Shown: positions 41,781 through 50,337 of the stretch, piece by piece
Layout of the letters: every line of letters begins with the position of its first letter
How positions within the stretch are numbered: the stretch's first letter is position 1
Source: Pseudomonas caspiana
GTDB lineage: Bacteria; Pseudomonadota; Gammaproteobacteria; Pseudomonadales; Pseudomonadaceae
Length of the DNA: 64,000 bases
Assembly (NCBI RefSeq): GCF_002158995.1
Contig: NZ_LOHF01000021.1
Location: 45,190-109,189 of the forward strand
Direction of reading: 5' to 3'
Notes under the pieces: model-generated
Database searches by the model: none
What the model was told of the DNA's origin: nothing
The model's input: the letters and a program-made list of their open reading frames with translations, nothing else
Program-made: the position numbers and the translations under genes

Positions 41781-42254
41781 ATGAGAACACTTGCCACCGC
41801 TGCTTTATCGTTCACGCTAGTAGCGTTCGAGTCCCACGCGGAGACGATGCCGGTGACCGTCACGCCTAACGGATCACAGCCTTCGGTGCAGGGCCCGGCG
41901 GACTTTTTCACCGGCACGGTGCGTGTTGATGCGCCGTTCAAGGGGACTGAACCTGCCAGGGTCAGCGGCGCCACTGTGACGTTTGAGCCCGGTGCTCGCT
42001 CAGCCTGGCATACCCACCCTTTGGGGCAGACCTTGATCGTCACCGCGGGAACCGGATGGGTGCAAGAATCGGGCAAAGCGATACAGATCATCAAGGCCGG
42101 TGACACGGTGTGGATACCACCCGGCGTCAAACACTGGCATGGCGCGACACCAACAACCGGGATGACCCACATCGCCATCGCTGAAGCCCAGGATGGCAAG
42201 GTCGTGAACTGGATGGAGCAGGTGAGCGAGCAAGATTACCGCAATACTCGTTGA
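41781..42254 (+). CDS. Exported cupin-domain protein
   Basis: 157 residues from the ATG at 41781; a GTG at 41769 overlaps the GAGG site and is not preferred. A signal peptide ends near SHAE (residue 21). The cupin motif 1 is GARSAWHTHPLGQTLIVTAGTG, with metal-binding His residues and a Gln where the Glu usually is, and motif 2 is GDTVWIPPGVKHWHGA. Proteins of this type are often encoded next to CMD-domain proteins, as here (57-bp gap). It ends 36 bp before a strong terminator. Confidence 0.88.
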   Translation: MRTLATAALSFTLVAFESHAETMPVTVTPNGSQPSVQGPADFFTGTVRVDAPFKGTEPARVSGATVTFEPGARSAWHTHPLGQTLIVTAGTGWVQESGKAIQIIKAGDTVWIPPGVKHWHGATPTTGMTHIAIAEAQDGKVVNWMEQVSEQDYRNTR

Positions 42255-42289
42255 CCTTAAGGTCGACCGGCAGATCACCACGGTTATCA

Positions 42290-42330
42290 AGGCCACCTCG
42301 GTTCTACTCAGTTGAGGGGTGGCCTTTTTT
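42290..42330 (+). terminator. Rho-independent terminator
   Basis: AGGCCACCTC pairs with GAGGGGTGGCCT across a 14-base loop and is followed by TTTTTT. It ends the CMD-cupin transcript. Confidence 0.92.
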
Positions 42331-42488
42331 ATTTGCAGCGTTGCAGGGGAAGTATGTTGCCGATAAGTCAGCGTGGCGCAGTGAGGTTGTTATCAAACGA
42401 GCACGATGGTCTGATTTGAAACGCGATCTCCTATAGGAGCTGCCCCTGTTGTCCAGACGCAGCGTTGTCGTGCAGCAAACACGAACCC

Positions 42489-42577
42489 TGTAGGAGTGAG
42501 CTTGCTCGCGATAACGGTAGACCTGTTGAGAAGTTATCGTCTGGCCTGACGCTATCGCGAGCAAGCTCACTCCTACA
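42489..42577. repeat. REP/REPIN element, GGAGTGAGCTTGCTCGCGATA type
   Basis: Arms TGTAGGAGTGAGCTTGCTCG and CGAGCAAGCTCACTCCTACA are perfectly complementary. It lies between two convergent operons. Confidence 0.93.
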
Positions 42578-42598
42578 GAGAAATGTGCATCCGTTCGT

Positions 42599-44797
42599 TT
42601 AAATCATTTCAGGCAACGATTTCAGGACTTTGTCCAGGGTAATCGGATATTCCCGAACCCGTGCGCCTGTGGCGTTGTAGATCGCATTGGCAATCGCCGC
42701 GCTCACGCCGCACAGGCCCAGTTCGCCGACGCCCTTGGCTTTCATGGGCGATGACGTCGGGTCAGTTTCGTCGAGGAAAATCACTTCCTGCTCGGGAATG
42801 TCGGCGTGTACCGGGACTTCGTAACCCGCCAGGTCGTGATTGACGAAAAAGCCCAGTCGTTTGTCCACTGCAAGCTCTTCCATTAGCGCTGCACCGACAC
42901 CCATGGTCATCGCGCCGATCACTTGGCTGCGGGCCGACGTCGGGTTGAGGATTCGGCCTGCTGCGCAAACGGCCAGCATGCGTCGTACGCGGGTTTCGCC
43001 TGTTGCCATGTTGACGGCGACTTCCACAAAATGCGCGCCGAAAGTTGATTGCTGGTACTTCTTCGCCAACTCTGCAAACTCGATGGAGTCCTCGGCCACC
43101 AGCTCTCCGTTACGAGCAGCCTGGCCCAGCGGAACGCTGCGTCCTGCAAACTGCACCTGACCGTCCGCGAACACGGCATCGTCGGCGGTGTAACCCAGGC
43201 GTTTGGTGACGGCCTCACGTAACTTCACGCAAGCCGCATAGACACCGGCAGTCGAGCAGTTGGCACCGAACTGGCCGCCGGAGCCCGCCGACACCGGGAA
43301 GTCTGAGTCGCCCAAGCGGACCACCACATCATCCAGCGTGACGCCCATCATTTCTGCCGCTGTCTGGGCAATGATCGTGTAGCTGCCGGTGCCGATATCG
43401 GTCATATCGGTTTCCACCGTGACCTTACCGTTGCTGCCCAGACGCACCCGAGCGCCGGACTTGAGCAGAATGTTATTGCGGTAGGCGCAGCCAACGCCCA
43501 TACCGATCAGCCAGTTGCCTTCGCGCTGCATGCCGGGACGCGGGTTGCGCTTGCTCCAGCCAAAACGCTCGGCACCGGTTTGCAGGCACTGGATCAGGTT
43601 GCGTTGTGAGAAGGGTCGCTGCGGGTTGTTAGGGTCGACCTGAGTATCGTTCAGGACCCTGAACTCAATCGGGTCCAGGTTGAGCTTCTCCGCCATCTCG
43701 TCCATGGCAATTTCCAGGGCCATTAACCCCGGTGTTTCACCCGGCGCGCGCATGGCGTTACCTTCCGGCAGGTCCAGCGTGGCAAGGCGCATGGCGGTCA
43801 TGCGGTTTTCACCGGCATACAGAAACTGGGTGGGCTGCACGGCGTTTTCCACACCGCCGCCCGCGAGATCACCGGACCAGCCTTCGTGGGCAATCGCGGT
43901 GATCTTGCCGTCCTGACCCGCGCCGATACGGATGCGCTGAATGGTTGCCGGGCGGTGCGTGGTGTTATTGATGATCTGCGGGCGCGCCAGCGCAACTTTC
44001 ACCGGCCGGCCGCACTGTCGAGAGCCCAATGCCGCGAGAATGGCGTCTGAGCGAATGAACAGTTTGCCGCCAAAACCACCCCCTATGTAGGGCGAGACCA
44101 GCCGCACATTTTCCTTGGCCATGCCTAGCGTGGTCGCGATGTCACCGACGCTCCAGGCAATCATCTGGTTGGACGTCCAGAGGATCAGTTTTTCGCCTTC
44201 CCAGGTCGCCATGGAGGTATGCGGTTCCATGGCTGCATGGGACTGATCCGGAGTGGTGTAGGTCGCATCGAATTGCACCGCAGCCGAACTGAACGCACCC
44301 GCAAAGTCGCCGCGCGCAGTATCGGGCGCTTCACCATCGGGCTTTACCGCTGCATTCAGATCGCGGCCCAGATCGTATTCGCCGTTGCTGCGCAGGTACT
44401 CCACCTGCACCAGTTGCGCGGCAGTGCGTGCCTGCTCGAAGGATTCAGCCACCACCAGCGCAATCGCTTGATGGTAGTGCTGGATCTCCGGGCCGCCGAG
44501 CAGCGTGGCGGTGTTGTATTTACCTTTGCCAAGCTTGCCCGCGCTCACCGCGGTGACGATCCCGATAACCCCAGGCGCGGCGTTGGCGGCCTCCAGATTC
44601 ATCGAGCTAATACGGCCTTTTGCAATGGCGGAGGTGACCACATAGCCATAAGCCTGATTCGGCACGGCGTCGTGATGCTCGTAGGCGTAATGCGCCTGGC
44701 CGGTGGTTTTCAGTTTGCCGTCGATGCGCGGTGTGGCTTTGCCGACAACTTTGAGCTGGTCGATGGGGTTGGTGCTGGCCGGAGTATCAAATTTCAT
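42599..44797 (-). CDS. paoC: PaoC/YagR-like molybdopterin subunit of aldehyde oxidoreductase
   Basis: A 732-residue molybdenum-cofactor subunit of the xanthine dehydrogenase family. Substrate-channel and cofactor motifs include GGGFGGKLFIRSDAILAALG, MRAPGETPGLMALE and GGQFGANCSTAGVYAACVKLRE. The catalytic Glu is in KGVGELGLCG at residue 692, the same number as in E. coli PaoC. It is coupled by ATGA overlap to the FAD subunit gene. The PaoABC group oxidises aromatic and other aldehydes in the periplasm with a molybdopterin cytosine dinucleotide cofactor. A paoD-type maturation factor gene is not seen next to it. Confidence 0.9.
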   Translation of the reverse strand: MKFDTPASTNPIDQLKVVGKATPRIDGKLKTTGQAHYAYEHHDAVPNQAYGYVVTSAIAKGRISSMNLEAANAAPGVIGIVTAVSAGKLGKGKYNTATLLGGPEIQHYHQAIALVVAESFEQARTAAQLVQVEYLRSNGEYDLGRDLNAAVKPDGEAPDTARGDFAGAFSSAAVQFDATYTTPDQSHAAMEPHTSMATWEGEKLILWTSNQMIAWSVGDIATTLGMAKENVRLVSPYIGGGFGGKLFIRSDAILAALGSRQCGRPVKVALARPQIINNTTHRPATIQRIRIGAGQDGKITAIAHEGWSGDLAGGGVENAVQPTQFLYAGENRMTAMRLATLDLPEGNAMRAPGETPGLMALEIAMDEMAEKLNLDPIEFRVLNDTQVDPNNPQRPFSQRNLIQCLQTGAERFGWSKRNPRPGMQREGNWLIGMGVGCAYRNNILLKSGARVRLGSNGKVTVETDMTDIGTGSYTIIAQTAAEMMGVTLDDVVVRLGDSDFPVSAGSGGQFGANCSTAGVYAACVKLREAVTKRLGYTADDAVFADGQVQFAGRSVPLGQAARNGELVAEDSIEFAELAKKYQQSTFGAHFVEVAVNMATGETRVRRMLAVCAAGRILNPTSARSQVIGAMTMGVGAALMEELAVDKRLGFFVNHDLAGYEVPVHADIPEQEVIFLDETDPTSSPMKAKGVGELGLCGVSAAIANAIYNATGARVREYPITLDKVLKSLPEMI

Positions 44798-45750
44798 GAG
44801 GTAGCCCTCGCGTGCGCCATGACCGAAGCCAGCGTGCGCTCGGCGAGGGTGACTTTGAATTCATTCTCGTGGGTCGGCGTGGCACCGGCCAGTAGCTTGC
44901 TCATGACCGCCTTGGCACCGTCGGGCATCAGCGATTCAGCGTCCTCAACGCGCCATGGCTTATGCGCAACACCGCCCAGCGCTACACGACCTCTGCCGTT
45001 GCTTTGAATCACTGCGGCAACTGATATCAGCGCAAATGCGTAGGACGCCCGGTCACGAACTTTCTGGTAGATGTGCGTGCCGCCTATGGGCGCTGGGAGG
45101 GTAACGGCGGTGATCAACTCGTTGGCTGCCAACGATGTTTCGATGTTGGGCGTATTGCCGGGCAAGCGGTGAAAGTCAGCAATGGGAATGACCCGGGTTG
45201 TACCGTCCGGGCGAACAGTTTCCACCTGTGCATCCAGAACCCGCATGGCGATGGCCATATCACTTGGATGGGTGGCAATGCAGGCGCTGCTTACACCGAT
45301 AATTCCCAGTTGCCGCGTGACGCCGCCAATCGCTGCACAACCACTGCCCGGATGGCGTTTATTGCAAGCCTGATTGGTGTCGTAGAAGTACGGGCAGCGT
45401 GTGCGCTGCAGCAAATTGCCAGCGGTGGTCGCGGCGTTGCGCAGTTGGCCGGAAGCCCCCGCCAGCAATGCTCTGGACAATAGGCCGTAATCCTTGCGCA
45501 CACGGTCGTCGGCGGCGAGGTCAGTGTTGCGCACCAGTGCGCCAATTCGCAGGCCGCCGTCGGGGGTGGCTTCGATACGATCCAGCGCGAGGTCATTGAC
45601 GTCGATCAGGTGCAGCGGCGTTTCAATCTCCAGCTTCATCAAGTCCAGCAGATTGGTGCCGCCTGCGATGAACTTGGCACCTTCGGTCTGGGCAGCCTGT
45701 GCCGCTGCTTCGGCGGGCGACTGCGCCCGTACATAAGTGAAAGGTCTCAT
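44794..45750 (-). CDS. paoB: PaoB/YagS-like FAD subunit with extra Fe-S cysteines
   Basis: A 318-residue FAD-binding subunit. The flavin motifs are KFIAGGTNLLDLMKLEIE near the start and LRNAATTAGNLLQRTRCPYF. The segment from Cys119 through Cys129 (ACNKRHPG) to Cys138 (GSGCAAIGG), with Cys157 (SSACIATHPSDMA), matches the additional [4Fe-4S] insertion that sets PaoB apart from ordinary FAD subunits. It sits between the Fe-S and Mo subunit genes with four-base overlaps on both sides. It passes electrons between the Mo and Fe-S centres and the flavin. Confidence 0.9.
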   Translation of the reverse strand: MRPFTYVRAQSPAEAAAQAAQTEGAKFIAGGTNLLDLMKLEIETPLHLIDVNDLALDRIEATPDGGLRIGALVRNTDLAADDRVRKDYGLLSRALLAGASGQLRNAATTAGNLLQRTRCPYFYDTNQACNKRHPGSGCAAIGGVTRQLGIIGVSSACIATHPSDMAIAMRVLDAQVETVRPDGTTRVIPIADFHRLPGNTPNIETSLAANELITAVTLPAPIGGTHIYQKVRDRASYAFALISVAAVIQSNGRGRVALGGVAHKPWRVEDAESLMPDGAKAVMSKLLAGATPTHENEFKVTLAERTLASVMAHARATS

Positions 45751-46391
45751 GCGCTTACCTCCGCGACTTCGCTGATGGCGGCAATGATGTTGGAGTACGC
45801 ACCGCAGCGACAGATATTGCCGCTCATGCGTTCCTGGAATTCACTGGCTATCAGTTGTGGACGGTCAGTCAGGCTCTGGCTGACGTGGCTGGGGATGCCC
45901 TGGCGAATTTCATCGAGCACGGCGACAGCGGAGCAGATTTGACCCGGTGTGCAGTAGCCGCACTGGAAGCCATCGTGCTTGATGAACGCGGCCTGCATCG
46001 CGTGCAGCTTGTCCGGTGTGCCCAAACCTTCGACGGTGGTGACCTTGGAGCCTTGCTGCATGACCGCGAGGGTCAGGCATGAGTTGACGCGTTTCCCGTT
46101 GACGATCACGGTGCACGCACCGCATTGGCCGTGGTCGCAGCCTTTTTTGGTGCCCGTCAGTTGCAAGTGTTCGCGCAGGGCGTCGAGCAACGTGGTGCGG
46201 GTGTCCAGGTCCAGCTGCCGAGCCACACCATTTACTTCAAGTGAGACCGGTGCGCGTACCGGGCGAGCCATCTGGTTGGCCGCCGATGCCAGGGCGGAAA
46301 TGAATGGAGGGAGCACGGCCGTAGTGGCTGTTACTGCGCCCACGATCAGGAATTTGCGTCTGGTTATTTTCATCAGGTCACGGTCGTCCAT
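45747..46391 (-). CDS. paoA: PaoA/YagT-like [2Fe-2S] subunit with Tat signal
   Basis: A 214-residue iron-sulfur subunit. The N-terminus carries a twin-arginine signal (ITRRKFLIVGAV, about residues 9-20), so the whole complex is probably exported folded. The plant-type ferredoxin cluster is CDHGQCGACTVIVNGKRVNSC, and the second cluster comes from GFQCGYCTPGQICSA and GNICRCGAYSNI. All eight Cys are present. Start ATG at 46391 has GGGAA eight bases upstream. It is the first gene of the leftward operon and diverges from a LysR gene 496 bp away. Confidence 0.92.
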   Translation of the reverse strand: MDDRDLMKITRRKFLIVGAVTATTAVLPPFISALASAANQMARPVRAPVSLEVNGVARQLDLDTRTTLLDALREHLQLTGTKKGCDHGQCGACTVIVNGKRVNSCLTLAVMQQGSKVTTVEGLGTPDKLHAMQAAFIKHDGFQCGYCTPGQICSAVAVLDEIRQGIPSHVSQSLTDRPQLIASEFQERMSGNICRCGAYSNIIAAISEVAEVSA

Positions 46392-46642
46392 TGTCTTGTT
46401 CCCACTCTTATGGGGTGGCTGCGAATTCAGCGGTGCTGGGCAGCGGCATCTGTATCGATGCCTTGTCAGTAAGTTCGCTTGCTCCGGGCGTCTTTGCGCC
46501 TTTGGGCCTGGTACGGCTGGCCGGTTTCAGGTCGGTCGTGTTTCAGGCAGGTCATGTTTCGTACAGGTCAAGGTTACGACTCTCCACCTTCTAGGAAAGT
46601 TTGCGGTTTCTGACCGCTAACAGTTATGCGCTCTGCTCATGA

Positions 46643-46656
46643 ATTAATGCGCTAAT
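46643..46656. promoter_or_regulatory. Inverted repeat ATTA-N6-TAAT, possible LysR site
   Basis: ATTAATGCGCTAAT is a small inverted repeat of the T-N(11)-A kind seen in LysR operators. It lies 250 bp before paoA and 232 bp before the LysR start codon. Short and AT-rich, so chance is possible. Confidence 0.3.
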
Positions 46657-46848
46657 GTGCGAAGGGTTTGCGAGAGTTGTGAAGGTAGTGGGCCAGGCTT
46701 CACAGGACTATGCGCACAGATCGCAATACAGACCTGAGCTGAGCTCATCAATACCCTTCAATCCTTTATATCCGGTGTGTTAATGGGCTTTGGACCCTGG
46801 TTGCTTCGATACATCTTGCAAACAAAAAGGATAGAGAATTAAGCGCTA

Positions 46849-46864
46849 GCTGGTTTAATCCAGC
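46849..46864. promoter_or_regulatory. Inverted repeat GCTGG-N6-CCAGC
   Basis: GCTGGTTTAATCCAGC has five-base perfect arms, 24 bp before the LysR start codon, a place suited to autoregulation. Confidence 0.33.
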
Positions 46865-46887
46865 CTTTGAATGACGAGGGCTCATGA

Positions 46888-47781
46888 ATGGCGCGGGACA
46901 GCTACAACGATTTGCTGGCATTCATCGCCGTGGCCCGGGAACGAAGTTTCACCCGTGCGGCCGCCCAGCTCGGGGTTTCCCAATCCGCTTTGAGTCATAC
47001 CATCCGCTCGCTGGAAAACCGTCTCGGAGTACGGTTGCTGACCCGTACGACTCGTAGCGTGGCACCTACCGAAGCTGGCGAGCGTTTGTTCGAGAGCCTG
47101 GCGCCGCGCTTTGAAGAGATCGATGCTGATCTGGCCGAAGTGGTCGGTATGCGAGACAAGCCGCGGGGCACCATCCGTATCACTGCCACCGATCACAGTG
47201 CCAATACCGTTCTGTGGCCGAGGCTGGCTAAGGTTTTGCCGGAATATCCCGAACTCAAAGTCGAGATCGTTACGGATTACGGCCTGACGGACATCGTCGC
47301 TCAGCGTTATGACATCGGCGTGAGGCTTGGTGATCAGGTTGCCAAGGACATGATCGCGGTACGCATCGCGCCGGACATGCGGATGTGCATCGTCGGCGCG
47401 CCGTCCTATCTGGGAACCCGCGGCATGCCGCTCAAGCCCGATGACCTGCATCAGCACAACTGCATCAATCTGCGTTTGCCGACTCATGGAGGGTGTTATG
47501 CCTGGGAACTGGCGAACGGCAACACCGAGCTGCAGATTCGAGTGGACGGGCAACTGACGTTCAACGGGGTGTATCAGATGCTTCAGGCCGCTCTGGATGG
47601 CGGTGGTCTGGCGTATATCCCGGAAGACCTGGCGCAACCGCACGTCGATGCGGGCCGTTTGAACTGGGTGCTGGAGGAATGGTTTCCGACTTTTCCGGGC
47701 CTGCATCTGTATTACGCCAGTCGTCGTCAATCTTCCCGGGCGTTGGCGATCGTGGTGGACGCCTTGCGATTGAACAAATGA
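46888..47781 (+). CDS. LysR-family transcriptional regulator
   Basis: A 297-residue regulator, paralogous to that at 39911. The winged helix is YNDLLAFIAVARERSFTRAAAQLGVSQSALSHTIRSLE, followed by LLTRTTRSVAPTEAGERLF. The effector domain has DMIAVRIAPDMRMCIVGAP and LEEWFPTFPGLHLYYASRR, a C-terminal pattern shared with the paralogue. It diverges from paoABC and precedes an aldo/keto reductase gene, so it probably controls aldehyde detoxification on both sides. Confidence 0.92.
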   Translation: MARDSYNDLLAFIAVARERSFTRAAAQLGVSQSALSHTIRSLENRLGVRLLTRTTRSVAPTEAGERLFESLAPRFEEIDADLAEVVGMRDKPRGTIRITATDHSANTVLWPRLAKVLPEYPELKVEIVTDYGLTDIVAQRYDIGVRLGDQVAKDMIAVRIAPDMRMCIVGAPSYLGTRGMPLKPDDLHQHNCINLRLPTHGGCYAWELANGNTELQIRVDGQLTFNGVYQMLQAALDGGGLAYIPEDLAQPHVDAGRLNWVLEEWFPTFPGLHLYYASRRQSSRALAIVVDALRLNK

Positions 47782-47844
47782 ATCTGTTTCATAACTGCAT
47801 CTCGCTTTACGGCCTTACTCAATAATCCCCGGTTCTCTACGATG

Positions 47845-47865
47845 GGCTGAATTCGTATTTCAGCC
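47845..47865. promoter_or_regulatory. Inverted repeat GGCTGAA-N7-TTCAGCC
   Basis: A perfect 7-7-7 inverted repeat 17 bp before the aldo/keto reductase start codon. It could be an operator or an mRNA hairpin just ahead of the ribosome binding site (CCAGAGGA). Confidence 0.42.
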
Positions 47866-47882
47866 ACTCTCCAGAGGACTTT

Positions 47883-48893
47883 ATGGACTACCGATATCTT
47901 GGCCGCAGCGCTCTGAAAGTGTCGCCCCTGTGTCTGGGCGCAATGATGTTTGGCGGTGAAACAGATGAGCCGACGTCCAGACGCATCATCGACAAGGCAT
48001 TCGAGCAAGGCATCAACTTCCTGGATACGGCCGATGCCTATCACGCCGGGCGATCCGAAGAAGTGGTCGGTCGCGCTATTGCTCAGCAGCGTGACAGCTG
48101 GGTCTTAGCGACCAAGTTCGGTTACCCGACGCCCAGAACTCAAGGGCCCAACGAGCAGGGCCAGTCGCGCAAATGGATCATGCAGTCGGTTGAAGCCTGC
48201 CTGAAGCGGTTGGGTACCGATTACATCGATGTGCTGTATTTCCACCGCGCGCTGACCGATGCACCGATGGAAGAGGGCGTTCGGGCAATCGGTGACCTGA
48301 TTCGTCAGGGCAAGATCCGCTACTACGGCGTTTCCAATTTTCACGGCTGGCGCATTGCGGAGATGGTCCGTATCGCTGATCAACTGGGCATCGAACGGCC
48401 GGTGGCGAGTGAGCCGCTGTACAACATCGTCGACCGTAGTGCGGAGGTTGAGCAATTACCTGCTGCCGAGCAATACGGCCTGGGTGTTGTGTCGTACAGC
48501 CCGTTGGCACGAGGTGTATTGAGCGGCAAGTACGGGGTTGATGCACAGGTTCCGGCAGATTCCCGCGCCGGGCGTGGTGACAAGCGTTTGCAGCAGACCG
48601 AATGGCGTCCCGAGTCGCTGAAAATTGCCCAGACGATTGCCAGACATGCGGCTGAGCGTGGTACGACTTCGATTGCTTTCGCTTTGGCCTGGGTCTTGAA
48701 GAACAAGCTGATCAGCGCCGCGATTGCCGGTCCCCGAACCGAGGCGCATTGGGACACGTATCTCGAGGCGCTGAGTCTGAAGCTGGGTCCGGACGATGAG
48801 AAACTGGTGGACAGCCTTGTGGTGCCGGGGCATACGTCGACCCATGGTTATACCGATCCGGGTTATCCGGTGCAGGGGCGGAGGGTGGGGTAG
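47883..48893 (+). CDS. Aldo/keto reductase
   Basis: A 336-residue cytoplasmic aldo/keto reductase of the YajO/Tas-like group. The tetrad is Asp48 and Tyr53 (FLDTADAYHAGRSEE), Lys78 (VLATKFGYP) and His121 (VLYFHRAL). The C-terminal NADP-binding segment includes SYSPLARGVLSGKYG and AIAGPRTEAHWDTYLEAL. Start has CAGAGGA seven bases upstream. It follows the LysR gene by 101 bp. It may reduce the same kinds of aldehydes that PaoABC oxidises. Confidence 0.92.
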   Translation: MDYRYLGRSALKVSPLCLGAMMFGGETDEPTSRRIIDKAFEQGINFLDTADAYHAGRSEEVVGRAIAQQRDSWVLATKFGYPTPRTQGPNEQGQSRKWIMQSVEACLKRLGTDYIDVLYFHRALTDAPMEEGVRAIGDLIRQGKIRYYGVSNFHGWRIAEMVRIADQLGIERPVASEPLYNIVDRSAEVEQLPAAEQYGLGVVSYSPLARGVLSGKYGVDAQVPADSRAGRGDKRLQQTEWRPESLKIAQTIARHAAERGTTSIAFALAWVLKNKLISAAIAGPRTEAHWDTYLEALSLKLGPDDEKLVDSLVVPGHTSTHGYTDPGYPVQGRRVG

Positions 48894-48982
48894 GGCTCGC
48901 TTGAAATGTAATCCCAATTGAGGCCTTGGCGCCTGCTTCATCGGAATCCCGCCCAAGCCCGGCTCCCACAGGAATCACTGAT

Positions 48983-49078
48983 GACGTGGGACCGGCTTCA
49001 GCCGGGAATACGCCGGGACAGGCGTTGAATCTTTATCCGCAGAAATACCGCCTTCCCGGCTAAAGCCGGTCCCACGTC
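48983..49078. repeat. REP/REPIN element, GACGTGGGACCGGCTTCAGCC type
   Basis: Arms GACGTGGGACCGGCTTCAGC and GCTAAAGCCGGTCCCACGTC. The same type recurs at 51302-51397 and 56091-56186. A half-element of another type (AAGCCCGGCTCCCACAGG) adjoins it at 48955-48972. Confidence 0.93.
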
Positions 49079-49116
49079 GTCAATCAGCTTGCGCAGAGTT
49101 CTGTGGGCGCTGGGCA

Positions 49117-50241
49117 TTACCACCCATGCAACCGCCCCCAAACCTGCACTCGACCTTCGGCATCAACCGCCTGATATTCCGGAAACTGCGCGCCTGTCGC
49201 ACAGGCATGGTTGGGCAGGATGCGCAGGCGGCTGCCGATGGGGTAGCGCCGGGTGATGTCAGCTTCGCTAGTACTGACAATTCCGTGCTCCTGATTGGCC
49301 CCTTCAAACACTGCGCCTTCCACCCATTCGCCGCTTTCGGTGCAGACCTGTCCATAACCGAAGTCGCGTTTCTGTTTCTGGGTACCCCGATCCCGACTCA
49401 TCGCCATCCAGCCCGCATCGGTAATGATCCAGCCTTTTTCTTCCTGATGACCAATGACCGTAGTCAGCACGCTAAGGGCCAGTTCGTCTGGCTCGCAGAT
49501 GCCGACGTTGAGCATCACCAGATCAAAAAATACGTAAACCCCTGCACGCACTTCCGTCACGCCTTCAAGGTCTGTGGCCGACAGTGCCGTGGGCGTCGAA
49601 CCGATGCTGACTTCAGGGCAGGGCAGCCCTTGGGCGCGGATCGTCTCGGCAGCCACTACGCAGGCCCGACGTTCCTGTTCAGCCATTGCCTGCAACGCCT
49701 CGGGATTGTCCAGCTCGTAACTTGAACCGGCGTGGGTCATGACGCCGAGCAGTTGCATGCCGCCCTCATGAAGTGTTCGTGCAACGTGCAGCAACGTCGG
49801 GTCGTCGACTTTCAACCCGGAGCGATGGCCATCGCTGTCGATTTCGATCCAGACCTCGAAGCGATGTCCATGTTCTCTGCCAAAGCTGACGATGGCCTCG
49901 GCGCCGACCAGACTGTCAGTCACGATGCTCAAACGACAGCCTTTCACTCGCAGCTCAAATGCCTGCTGCAGTTTGCCCGGTGCCATGGCCACGCCGTAAA
50001 GAATGTCGTTGATGCCGTGGGCGAAACAATGACCGGCTTCTTTCAACGTAGAAACCGTAATGCCTTGTGCACCAGCTGCACGTTGAGCGTCGATGACAGC
50101 GAGGCATTTGCTGGTTTTCACATGGGGGCGCAAGCGAACGCCCAGCGTGTCCATCCGTTGTTGCATACGCTGGATGTTGCGGTGCATACGGGGGATGTCG
50201 ATGATCGCGGCGGGCGTATCGAGGGTCTGAAATGTCTGCAT
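49117..50241 (-). CDS. DSD1/D-threonine aldolase-family PLP enzyme
   Basis: 374 residues from the ATG at 50241; the longer open frame to 50562 runs into the divergent LysR gene and is rejected. It is a fold-type III PLP enzyme: Lys42 in LRPHVKTSKC forms the Schiff base, and DILYGVAMAPGKLQ, VWIEIDSDGHRSG and VMTHAGSSYE are family motifs. Near the C-terminus His345 and Cys347 (LPNHACATG) match the zinc site of D-serine dehydratase (Dsd1) better than the His/Asp site of some D-threonine aldolases. It should act on a D-3-hydroxy amino acid. It is transcribed away from a LysR gene 96 bp off. Confidence 0.9.
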   Translation of the reverse strand: MQTFQTLDTPAAIIDIPRMHRNIQRMQQRMDTLGVRLRPHVKTSKCLAVIDAQRAAGAQGITVSTLKEAGHCFAHGINDILYGVAMAPGKLQQAFELRVKGCRLSIVTDSLVGAEAIVSFGREHGHRFEVWIEIDSDGHRSGLKVDDPTLLHVARTLHEGGMQLLGVMTHAGSSYELDNPEALQAMAEQERRACVVAAETIRAQGLPCPEVSIGSTPTALSATDLEGVTEVRAGVYVFFDLVMLNVGICEPDELALSVLTTVIGHQEEKGWIITDAGWMAMSRDRGTQKQKRDFGYGQVCTESGEWVEGAVFEGANQEHGIVSTSEADITRRYPIGSRLRILPNHACATGAQFPEYQAVDAEGRVQVWGRLHGW

Positions 50242-50277
50242 GATCGTGACTCTTGTTGGCGGTGCGTGCCGCCAATC

Positions 50278-50292
50278 TACGTCGTTAACGTA
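50278..50292. promoter_or_regulatory. Perfect inverted repeat TACGT-N5-ACGTA, candidate LysR box
   Basis: TACGTCGTTAACGTA is a 5-5-5 inverted repeat with the T-N11-A form of LysR operators. It lies in the 96-bp gap between the two divergent genes, 37 bp from one start codon and 46 bp from the other, as expected for a site that serves both. Confidence 0.6.
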
Positions 50293-50337
50293 AGTCTGTG
50301 CTTCAATGCAGCGGCATTTATCATTAAGTGAAATTGA

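Larger units (their letters stand above)
42255..42598. other. 344-bp convergent intergenic stretch
   Basis: Holds the terminator above and a REP element (42489-42577). Between them (42340-42480) I see nothing recognisable apart from a fragment GACGCAGCGTTGTCGTGCAGCAAACACGA that resembles the spacer sequence at 33130-33158, so part of a larger repeat unit recurs here. Confidence 0.6.
46392..46887. promoter_or_regulatory. 496-bp divergent control region (paoABC / LysR)
   Basis: No gene is visible. The right half (46620-46880) is AT-rich and contains an ATTA-N6-TAAT inverted repeat (46643-46656) and GCTGGTTTAATCCAGC (46849-46864) close to the LysR start. Promoters of both directions should be here. 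Confidence 0.6.
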
